Shown here piece by piece: positions 22,579-28,773 of a DNA stretch of 33,818 nt. The stretch's first letter is position 1. Every line of letters starts with the position of its first letter. The translations under genes were made by a program, and so were the position numbers. The DNA comes from Candidatus Brevifilum fermentans (GTDB taxonomy: Bacteria > Chloroflexota > Anaerolineae > Anaerolineales > Villigracilaceae), in the NCBI GenBank assembly GCA_945877125.1, contig CAMCQT010000044.1, positions 1 to 33,818 of the forward strand, read 5' to 3'. The notes under the pieces were generated by a model that worked only from the letters and a program-made list of their open reading frames with translations, made no database searches and was not told where the DNA came from.

Positions 22579-22592
22579 AAAGTGAAAAGTAT
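22569..22592. repeat. AAGTAAAAAGT array at the TetR stop
   Basis: GTGAAAAGTAAAAAGTGAAAAGT contains the TetR stop codon (22576-22578) and leads into palindromic repeat copy 3. It is the same family and orientation as the arrays at the ends of the DinB, GT-C and ABC ATPase genes. Confidence 0.75.
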
Positions 22593-22688
22593 ATGTCATT
22601 GCGAGGAGCGTGTTCTCCGCGACGAAGCAATCTCTGGCAAAGGGGAGATTGCTTCGGGCAAAGAACAAGAACGCCCTCGCAATGACAT
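22593..22688. repeat. ATTGCGAG/GAAGCAATCT palindromic repeat, copy 3
   Basis: Outer arms ATGTCATTGCGAGG and CTCGCAATGACAT with inner GAAGCAATCT and AGATTGCTTC; the right arm carries AAGAACAAGAACGCC as in copy 1. It ends 23 bases before the solute-binding-protein start codon. Confidence 0.93.
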
Positions 22689-22711
22689 CTAAAAACAAAG
22701 GAGTTTTTTTC

Positions 22712-23659
22712 ATGCGTTTGTATCGTTCGATGTTTATGCTTATTCCTGCGTTGGGATTAATTCTCAGCGCCTGCGGAGCACCCGCAAAACCCGCCACGTT
22801 GAAAATCGCAGTCCTGCCTATCATCGACACACTTCCGATGTATGTCGCACAGCAGGAAGGCTTGTTTGCCAAACACGGAGTCAATGTGGAGTTTGTGACT
22901 GTCGCCTCTGCGCCAGAGCGTGACCAACTGCTCGCCGCCAGCCAGGCGGATGGTGCGGTCAACGAGACGCTTTCGGATATGATGTTCAACAAAGACACGA
23001 TCCAAATGCAAGCCGTGCGCTATGCCTTGCGCCCCACTGAAAACGCAGGTCACTTTTTTATCATTGCATCTGGCAAGAGCGGAATTACCGACGCGCAAGG
23101 TTTGAGGGGTGTTGAGATTGGCGTGTCGCAGGGAACTGTGATCGAGTACGTGACAGAGCGGCTTTTGCAGGCTGAGGGACTGACAAGCGATGAAATCAAA
23201 ACCATCGCCGTGCCGAAAATCCCCGACCGAATGGCGTTACTCGCCTCGGGCGAATTGAACGCGGGCGTGCTGCCCGATCCGCTGGGCGCGTTGGCTGTTC
23301 AACAAGGCGCGATCATCGTGCTGGATGACTCGAAACATCCTGAATACGGTTTCAGCGTGATTTCGTTCCGCAAGGAAGTGATCGACGCGAACCCCGAAGC
23401 GGTCAAAGGTTTTCTGGCGGCGATTGAAGAAGCGACTGCCTTGGTCAACGCGGACGCGGCAAAATATACCAGCGTTTTGAGTGACCAAAAACTTGTGCCG
23501 CCGCCCTTGCTGGCTACTTATAAAGTTCCGCCCTTCCCCACTGCGGGCGTGCCCACCGAAGCGGAATGGAACGACGCGCTGGCTTGGGCGAAGGAAAAAG
23601 GTATGTTGACGGTGGATGTCTCCTACGCGGATTCGGTCAACGCGGGGCTGCTGCCGTAA
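22712..23659 (+). CDS. ABC transporter solute-binding lipoprotein (NMT1/TauA/SsuA-like)
   Basis: The ATG at 22712 follows AAAGGAG by eight bases; earlier in-frame starts lie in the repeat. The 315-residue protein has a lipoprotein signal peptide with lipobox LSAC and lipidated Cys21. The mature part has TLKIAVLPIIDTLPMYVAQQEGLFAKHGVNVEFV, the hallmark of the NMT1/THI5 and nitrate/sulfonate/taurine receptor group, then a two-lobed receptor pattern with GVEIGVSQGTVIEYV. The ligand is unknown: pyrimidine precursors, sulfonates and nitrate are all bound by relatives. The ATPase and permease genes follow, so the importer is complete. Confidence 0.88.
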   Translation: MRLYRSMFMLIPALGLILSACGAPAKPATLKIAVLPIIDTLPMYVAQQEGLFAKHGVNVEFVTVASAPERDQLLAASQADGAVNETLSDMMFNKDTIQMQAVRYALRPTENAGHFFIIASGKSGITDAQGLRGVEIGVSQGTVIEYVTERLLQAEGLTSDEIKTIAVPKIPDRMALLASGELNAGVLPDPLGALAVQQGAIIVLDDSKHPEYGFSVISFRKEVIDANPEAVKGFLAAIEEATALVNADAAKYTSVLSDQKLVPPPLLATYKVPPFPTAGVPTEAEWNDALAWAKEKGMLTVDVSYADSVNAGLLP

Positions 23660-23670
23660 TTCCAATATTT

Positions 23671-23699
23671 GTAGGGGCGGAGCAATGCTCCGCCCCTAC
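23671..23699. repeat. GTAGGGGCGGAGC hairpin between receptor and ATPase genes
   Basis: Perfect 13-base arms GTAGGGGCGGAGC and GCTCCGCCCCTAC around AAT. It lies 11 bases after the receptor stop. It could stabilise the upstream part of the message, as hairpins behind binding-protein genes often do, but it also looks like a dispersed repeat. Confidence 0.85.
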
Positions 23700-23709
23700 G
23701 GAATTAAAC

Positions 23710-24471
23710 ATGATTAACATCAAGTCCCTCTCGTTTGGCTACCCGCATACCGCACTCATCTTTCAGAATTTCAACTGGATAGTTCAACGCGGAGAGACGT
23801 GGGCAATCCTCGGCTCGTCTGGATGCGGAAAAACGACCCTGCTCTACCTGCTGGCTGGGTTGCGCTTCCCGACATCGGGCGACATCGAAATAGATGGCGA
23901 ACGGCTGACACGTCCGCGCCCGCGCAGTGGATTGATCTTGCAAGATTACGGCTTGCTGCCCTGGGCAACTGTCCGCGAGAATGCGGGGCTGGGATTGCAA
24001 GTCCGCGAGTTTTACGGGGAAGATGGCAAGCACACGCCCAAAAACTTTCAGCCTGAAAAAAACTCCGAGTATTGGCTGACCAAGCTTGGGTTAAGTGAAG
24101 TTGCGGATAAATATCCATCGCAAATCTCAGGCGGGCAACGTCAGCGGACGGCAATCGCGCGCACGCTGGCATTATCTCCTGACTTGCTTTTGATGGATGA
24201 ACCGTTTTCCTCGCTGGATGCCATCACCCGCGAAGACTTACAAAACTTGACGCTGTCTCTGTGCAAGGAACAAAATTTGACTTTGGTCATCGTGACTCAC
24301 GCCATCGAAGAAGCAATTGCACTGGGAAGCAAAATCCTGCTGTTGGATTCGTCGCCGCGCGTTTTTGAAAATCCGCATGTGGGACAGGCGAGTTATCGCA
24401 ACAGCCAGGAATACCGCGAGTTGTGCGATCTGTTGTGGAAGGAAATGAGAAATGAAAAGAGTGAGAAGTAA
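23710..24471 (+). CDS. ABC transporter ATP-binding protein (TauB/SsuB-like)
   Basis: The 253-residue ATPase has Walker A GSSGCGKT (35-42), Q-loop LILQDYGLLPW (75-85), signature SGGQRQR (140-146), Walker B LLLMDEPFSSLD (159-170) and H-loop VIVTHAIEEA. A charged stretch, GEDGKHTPKNFQPEKNSEYW (about 103-122), inserted in the helical subdomain is longer than in typical TauB. It energises the importer with the neighbouring receptor and permease. The ATG at 23710 has no clear ribosome site and follows the hairpin repeat. The C-terminus RNEKSEK and its stop lie in an AAGTAAAAAGT-type array. Confidence 0.9.
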   Translation: MINIKSLSFGYPHTALIFQNFNWIVQRGETWAILGSSGCGKTTLLYLLAGLRFPTSGDIEIDGERLTRPRPRSGLILQDYGLLPWATVRENAGLGLQVREFYGEDGKHTPKNFQPEKNSEYWLTKLGLSEVADKYPSQISGGQRQRTAIARTLALSPDLLLMDEPFSSLDAITREDLQNLTLSLCKEQNLTLVIVTHAIEEAIALGSKILLLDSSPRVFENPHVGQASYRNSQEYRELCDLLWKEMRNEKSEK

Positions 24472-24492
24472 AAAGTGAGAAATGAGAAGTGA
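24453..24492. repeat. GAGAAGTAAAAAGTGAG array at the ATPase/permease junction
   Basis: Purine-rich units encode the last residues and stop codon of the ATPase, fill the gap, and supply the GTG start of the permease gene. The array has the same orientation as those after the DinB, GT-C and TetR genes. Confidence 0.72.
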
Positions 24493-25229
24493 ATAAGCGA
24501 GGCGTTCTATTTTCCATCATCGGGTTGGCTGTTGCGTGGCAGATTGCTGCCATGTTGGTCAACCGCGACATTTTGCCTGCGCCGTGGGCTGTGTTCGTCG
24601 TCTTTGTGGATGAACTGGATAACGGGCTTGTGACCCACTTTCTCTACAGCCTGTGGCGCGTGACGGCAGGCATGGCACTGTCTGTGTTGTTAGCGGCTCC
24701 AGTGGGGTTGGCAATTGGCGGGTCGAAACGGCTCGACAGAATCTTCTCCCCCATTATTTATTTGCTGTATCCAATTCCTAAAGTTGTGTTCGTGCCGGTG
24801 GTCTTATTATTTTTGGGAATCGGAGATGTTGCAAAAATCACGCTCATCTTCCTGATTTTGTTTTTTCAAATCGTGGTGCTGGTACGCGACCAGGCGGCTG
24901 GACTTCCCCCGCAGTTGATTCAAAGCCTGCAAAGTCTCGGCGCGGGACGCAGGGCGTTGTTCCGCTTTATTTATTTACCCGCCAGCCTGCCCGCAATTTT
25001 GACTGCGCTGCGTCAATCGATTGGCACGGCGGTGGCAGTGCTGTACATCACCGAGTTGTTCGCCACAAAATATGGGCTTGGATATTATATTTATTACAAC
25101 GGCAGTACGCTGTTTAATTATCCTGCCATGTACGCGGGCGTGATCGCCATGAGCCTGCTGGGACTTGGTATGTATTACGCCGTGGATTGGGCGGAGAGGC
25201 GGCTGTGTAAATGGAAGTTTGTTTCTTAG
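24489..25229 (+). CDS. ABC transporter permease (TauC/SsuC-like)
   Basis: The 246-residue protein has six predicted membrane helices and the BPD-type cytoplasmic loop QSLQSLGAGRRALFRFIYLPASLPAILTALRQSIG, the EAA motif that docks on the ATPase. The assigned start is a GTG at 24489 lying in the repeat array, with a weak GAGAA upstream. The next in-frame candidates would cut into the first helix. It forms the importer with the two preceding genes and is convergent with menA 33 bases away. The gap carries GGACGATGGACGG-type repeats (25231-25257) and no obvious terminator. Confidence 0.88.
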   Translation: MNKRGVLFSIIGLAVAWQIAAMLVNRDILPAPWAVFVVFVDELDNGLVTHFLYSLWRVTAGMALSVLLAAPVGLAIGGSKRLDRIFSPIIYLLYPIPKVVFVPVVLLFLGIGDVAKITLIFLILFFQIVVLVRDQAAGLPPQLIQSLQSLGAGRRALFRFIYLPASLPAILTALRQSIGTAVAVLYITELFATKYGLGYYIYYNGSTLFNYPAMYAGVIAMSLLGLGMYYAVDWAERRLCKWKFVS

Positions 25230-25262
25230 ACCGTGGACGATGGACGGTTGACGGTGGGCAAA

Positions 25263-26147
25263 CTATCCCAACGCGATCCCAATCCAAAATAACAGACTGA
25301 ACACAAACGCGGTTTGACCTGTCCCAGCCAGCGCGGCGTTGAGCGGACGTCCCTTTTGCGTGAAAACTGTGCGGGCGGCACGCAAGGCAATCGGCAAGGA
25401 TGCCCAGGCGAGCAGGGAAAACCACGAGACAATTCCCATCCACGCGGCGAGCGGCAGGACGAGATACGCAGCCGCCATGCACAGCAGGTATTCGGCTTTG
25501 GTAAACGTTTCGCCAAAAACGACCGCCAGCGTATGCTTGCCGCCTTTGCGGTCATTTTCGAGGTCGCGCAAATTGTTGACGACTAAAATAGCGGTGATGA
25601 TTAAGCCAGGCGGAATCGTCATCCACCATGCGGCGGCGGAGACGGAACCAGCTTGCACATAGTAAGTCCCCGCGACGGCGGCAAGCCCAAAAAAGATAAA
25701 AACGAAGATGTCGCCAAGTCCATGATAGCCCAGCGGAAACGGTCCGCCAGTGTAGGCGATGGCGGAAATAATCGCGGCGACGCCGATTAAGATAATCGGC
25801 CAACCACCCAGCCACGCGAGATACAATCCCAGCAAGGCGGCGACAGTGAAGACAACGCCCATCCCAAACTTGACCTGCGATGGAGTCAACATGCCCGCCT
25901 GAGTCACGCGCGTGGGTCCGAGGCGTTCGGGGGTATCGGTGCCGCGCTCGAAATCAAAAACATCGTTGGCAAGGTTGCTGCCGATCTGCAAAAGCAGGGC
26001 GGCGAACAAACACGCCAGCGCCGCGTCGAGGCGGAAAAATCCGTCACGCCACGCGAGCGCACTGCCCATCACCACCCCAGCTGCGGCGGCAGGCAAAGTC
26101 CGCGGGCGGATGGCTAATCCCCAGGCTTGTAAATTTTCTTTTGTCAA
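25263..26147 (-). CDS. menA: 1,4-dihydroxy-2-naphthoate polyprenyltransferase
   Basis: MenA attaches a polyprenyl tail to dihydroxynaphthoate at the membrane, giving demethylmenaquinone. The 294-residue protein has about nine helices and both Asp motifs intact: NDVFDFERGTD (61-71) and DLENDRKGGKHT (about 188-199). The start is a TTG at 26147, with GGAG about eight bases upstream on the minus strand; no in-frame ATG gives the full N-terminus (KENLQAWGLAIRPRTLPA). The methyltransferase acting on its product is encoded divergently next door, and the 238-base gap holds palindromic repeats. Other men genes are not in the window. Confidence 0.93.
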   Translation of the reverse strand: MTKENLQAWGLAIRPRTLPAAAAGVVMGSALAWRDGFFRLDAALACLFAALLLQIGSNLANDVFDFERGTDTPERLGPTRVTQAGMLTPSQVKFGMGVVFTVAALLGLYLAWLGGWPIILIGVAAIISAIAYTGGPFPLGYHGLGDIFVFIFFGLAAVAGTYYVQAGSVSAAAWWMTIPPGLIITAILVVNNLRDLENDRKGGKHTLAVVFGETFTKAEYLLCMAAAYLVLPLAAWMGIVSWFSLLAWASLPIALRAARTVFTQKGRPLNAALAGTGQTAFVFSLLFWIGIALG

Positions 26148-26188
26148 AATAATATCTCCATAATAAAGCAGGCAATCCTCAAGAGGAT

Positions 26189-26279
26189 GTCATTGCGAGG
26201 AGGGCATTTTCTTTTCCCGACGAAGCAATCTTATATTTTAGCGGGGAGATTGCTTCGGGAAGTACGCCCTCGCAATGAC
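26189..26279. repeat. ATTGCGAG/GAAGCAATCT palindromic repeat, copy 4
   Basis: Outer arms GTCATTGCGAG and CTCGCAATGAC with inner CGAAGCAATC and GATTGCTTCG. It lies in the divergent gap between menA and menG, where promoters for both genes must also fit. Confidence 0.92.
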
Positions 26280-26329
26280 ATAATTCGGCGCAGTATAACT
26301 TATAATTGCGCGAATTAGCCCCCTCCCAA

Positions 26330-26366
26330 CCTCCCCCAAATTCCAAGAACAGGGATTTGGGGGAGG
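26330..26366. repeat. CCTCCCCCAAAT palindrome upstream of menG
   Basis: Arms CCTCCCCCAAATTCC (26330-26344) and GGGATTTGGGGGAGG (26352-26366) with one mismatch pair, around AAGAACA. It lies directly before the ribosome site AAGGA (26375-26379). A TATAAT at 26301-26306 could be the menG promoter, which would put this hairpin in the 5' leader. Confidence 0.8.
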
Positions 26367-26385
26367 AGAATTATAAGGATGAATC

Positions 26386-27078
26386 ATGACACAACTCACA
26401 GGACAGGAACGCGCGACATACGTCCAAAATATGTTCACGCAGATCGCAAAACGCTACGATTTAATGAATCGATTAATGACTGGATTTCAGGATGTGCGCT
26501 GGCGGAAGCAGGTCATTCGCTTGGCGAAGTTGACGAACGACGCTTCGCTGCTTGATCTGGGAACGGGTACCGGCGATTTGGCACGGGAGGCGCTGATGCA
26601 GTTTCCGCAAGCCAAAGTGACCGCCGCAGATTTCACGCTCGAAATGATGCGCGTGGGACAAAAGACCAGCCCGCTCAACTTCTCCACCGCAGATGCACTG
26701 CGCCTGCCTTTCAATAACTCATCTTTTGACGCGGTCATCTCCGGCTTTCTGATGCGGAATGTGATCGACCTGCAAAAGGGAATCGAGGAACAATTCCGCG
26801 TGCTGAAAAATGGCGGACGGATTGTCATCCTCGACACGACCCGCCCAAAGAAGAATATCCTCTCGCCGTTTATCTGGATTCACATGCACTTCATCATCCC
26901 CACCCTCGGGGGATTATTGACAGGCGCACGCGAAGCCTACAACTACCTGCCCGACACCACCGAGAACTTTGTCACCGCCGAAGATATGGCGGCGCGCATG
27001 ACGAAGGCGGGCTTCAAAAATGTGAATTTTCAGCGGCTAATGTTTGGGACGATTGCGATTCACTGGGGAGAGAAATAA
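26386..27078 (+). CDS. menG: Demethylmenaquinone methyltransferase (MenG/UbiE family)
   Basis: The 230-residue SAM-dependent methyltransferase performs the last step of menaquinone synthesis. It shows the UbiE signature YDLMNRLMTGFQDVRWRK (24-41), the SAM-binding loop LLDLGTGTGDLA (55-66), NSSFDAVISGFLMRNVIDL and RVLKNGGRIVILDTTRP. AAGGA six bases before the ATG sets the start. It faces away from menA, which makes its substrate. Because no ubiquinone genes are here and menA is adjacent, the menaquinone role is favoured. A hairpin lies in its probable leader. Confidence 0.93.
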   Translation: MTQLTGQERATYVQNMFTQIAKRYDLMNRLMTGFQDVRWRKQVIRLAKLTNDASLLDLGTGTGDLAREALMQFPQAKVTAADFTLEMMRVGQKTSPLNFSTADALRLPFNNSSFDAVISGFLMRNVIDLQKGIEEQFRVLKNGGRIVILDTTRPKKNILSPFIWIHMHFIIPTLGGLLTGAREAYNYLPDTTENFVTAEDMAARMTKAGFKNVNFQRLMFGTIAIHWGEK

Positions 27079-27093
27079 AAAAACGTTCTTTTT

Positions 27094-27160
27094 AACCACA
27101 AAGGGAACAAAGGGTCACGAAGGAAAACCCCTTTGTGTATCTTTGTGACCCTTTGTGGTT
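27094..27160. repeat. AACCACAAAGGG inverted repeat between convergent genes
   Basis: Arms AACCACAAAGGG and CCCTTTGTGGTT, with internal imperfect pairing (GGGTCACGAAGG with CCTTTGTGTATC), make a 67-base stem-loop between menG and the MFS gene. It may serve as a two-way terminator, although the T-run is weak. A related motif occurs inside the nested element at 28438-28757. Confidence 0.8.
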
Positions 27161-27171
27161 GAGGATTGAAT

Positions 27172-28404
27172 TTATTCAGTTTTTGCTGGCTGAAACCTGG
27201 GTTTTGATCCAAGCCGGACATGCAGGAAGTAAAACGCAAAAATGGCGATCACGCACAACACGCCGCCGATGTACCAGACGTAATTGGGGTTGTAATTGTC
27301 AAAGATCAGCCCCGCCGCCCACGGACCGATCATGGATGGGACTGCCCAGGTGAAGCCGAAGACCGCCATGTAGCGGGCGCGTTTATCTTCGGGGGCAAAG
27401 GATGCGGCGAGAGAATTGCTCGTCGGCATGCCGACCATCTCTCCGATTGTGATAATGACCATCGCCACGATAAAAAGCGGAATGGTCGCCACAAATCCGT
27501 ACATCGTGAAACCGATCATGTAGAAAAATGTCGCGGTTGCCATCATCAAAAACGGGGGATAGCGTTTGATGATGCGCGACACTGAAAACTGAAAGATAAC
27601 CACCGTCACCGCACTAGACGACATAATCAGCCCATAAAATTGCGGGTCAACATGATGAACATCGCGCAGAAAAACGGACAGCGAACTGTACATCTGCTGG
27701 TAAACCAAAATCATCAAGATCGAAGCAAAGATAAAAGCCAAAAATGGACGGTCAGAAAAGACCTGGGTATATCCGCGCAAGGTCTGTGTGAGGGATTCGG
27801 TTTCCGCTTTCTCTTTTGGCTGAGGTTTGGTCTCTGGCAGCAGACGAAAAACAAGCAGCGCCGTAATAATGCTGATTACCGCGTCACTCAAAAATAGGTA
27901 AAGAAAATTATACGAAGCAAGAAATCCACCGATGGTGGGACCGATGATCCACGCAAAATTATTGACCACGCGCATGATTCCAAACCCCTCGGCGCGCTTG
28001 TCTGCGGGCAGAATATCGGCGATCATGGCTTGATGTGCAGGCTGCGCGGCGCTTCCCATTAATCCCACAAAAACGGATAGTCCGTAGAATAAATAAAATT
28101 TATTTACAAAGCCGAGGGTCAGTCCGCTTAATGCGCTGACCACAAGTCCAAAGAGGATGATGCCGCGCCGCCCGTAGCGGTCAGCCATTGCGCCGCCGAT
28201 GGTACCGCCGATTATTCCTGCCACTGAATTGGTGGCAAGGATAATTCCTGCCTGGGTCATGCCGACGTTGAATTTTTGTGTGACGTACAAAGCGAAAAAT
28301 GGATTAAGTAACGTGTTCCCGATGACATCAATGAAATGCGTGCCTACTACAACCCAATACGTGCGCGGGAACTGGTTGTAGGTGGTTTGTAGTTTTTCAA
28401 ACAT
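27172..28404 (-). CDS. MFS transporter (multidrug-type, 12 helices)
   Basis: From the ATG at 28404, with GGAGA a few bases upstream, the protein has 410 residues; 17 further upstream in-frame codons lack a ribosome site. Twelve hydrophobic helices are apparent, with motif A as GGAMADRYGRRGIIL between helices 2 and 3, a second-half loop SRIIKRYPPFLMM, and a charged central loop (ETKPQPKEKAETESL) between helices 6 and 7. The TYWVVVGTHFIDVIGNTLLNPFFALYV start is typical of drug:proton antiporter-like MFS proteins. The substrate is unknown. A 369-base gap with a nested repeat separates it from the ABC exporter upstream. Confidence 0.88.
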   Translation of the reverse strand: MFEKLQTTYNQFPRTYWVVVGTHFIDVIGNTLLNPFFALYVTQKFNVGMTQAGIILATNSVAGIIGGTIGGAMADRYGRRGIILFGLVVSALSGLTLGFVNKFYLFYGLSVFVGLMGSAAQPAHQAMIADILPADKRAEGFGIMRVVNNFAWIIGPTIGGFLASYNFLYLFLSDAVISIITALLVFRLLPETKPQPKEKAETESLTQTLRGYTQVFSDRPFLAFIFASILMILVYQQMYSSLSVFLRDVHHVDPQFYGLIMSSSAVTVVIFQFSVSRIIKRYPPFLMMATATFFYMIGFTMYGFVATIPLFIVAMVIITIGEMVGMPTSNSLAASFAPEDKRARYMAVFGFTWAVPSMIGPWAAGLIFDNYNPNYVWYIGGVLCVIAIFAFYFLHVRLGSKPRFQPAKTE

Positions 28405-28437
28405 TCTTCTCCAAAAAAAAGCCAATGAAAAATTTTG

Positions 28438-28757
28438 AGTAGACCTCTTGCACAAGTTGAAGGGGGTGCTTCTAAAAAACCATATTGAACCACTGAAGAT
28501 ACGGAGTTTTTAATTGGTTTTCTCGGTGTCTTAGGATTCGTAAAAATATAAGTTCCCTCACTCGCCAATGGATGATGTCGTTGCGAGGGCGCTTTTGTTC
28601 CGCATGTTTTCGCAGCCTGAAGCAATCCTCTCCAGGATACAGAGATTGCTTCGTCGGGAAGAGCGCCCTCCTCGCAAAGACATGTGGGAAGTTAATAATT
28701 TACGCTCCCTTAGTGCCTCAGAGGTTAGGCGTTTGGACTTTTGCAAGAGGTCGAGTA
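28438..28757. repeat. Nested palindromic element with AGACCTCTTGCA ends (copy 2)
   Basis: The outer ends AGACCTCTTGCACAAG (28441 on) and CTTTTGCAAGAGGTC (28738-28752) match the element at 8036-8156. Inside is a second inverted pair, AACCACTGAAGATACGGAG and CTCCCTTAGTGCCTCAGAG. Inside that is a full copy of the ATTGCGAG/GAAGCAATCT repeat. GAGT occurs on both outer flanks (28437-28440, 28753-28756), possibly a short target duplication. No coding sequence was recognised; it fills most of the gap 28405-28773. Confidence 0.78.
28577..28681. repeat. ATTGCGAG/GAAGCAATCT repeat, copy 5 (nested, diverged)
   Basis: GTCGTTGCGAGGGCGC ... GCGCCCTCCTCGCAAAGAC with inner GAAGCAATC and GATTGCTTC. It differs from the other copies at several outer positions and is enclosed by the larger element. 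Confidence 0.88.
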
Positions 28758-28773
28758 AGTGATTTTACCCGCC

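Noticed and set aside
11592-28681. CRISPR array made of the recurring palindromes
   Set aside because: The copies are kilobases apart, imperfect, and have no regular spacers or cas genes nearby.
28438-28757. Insertion sequence
   Set aside because: The ends are inverted and a four-base flank is duplicated, but the interior has no open frame of a transposase; at most a non-autonomous element.
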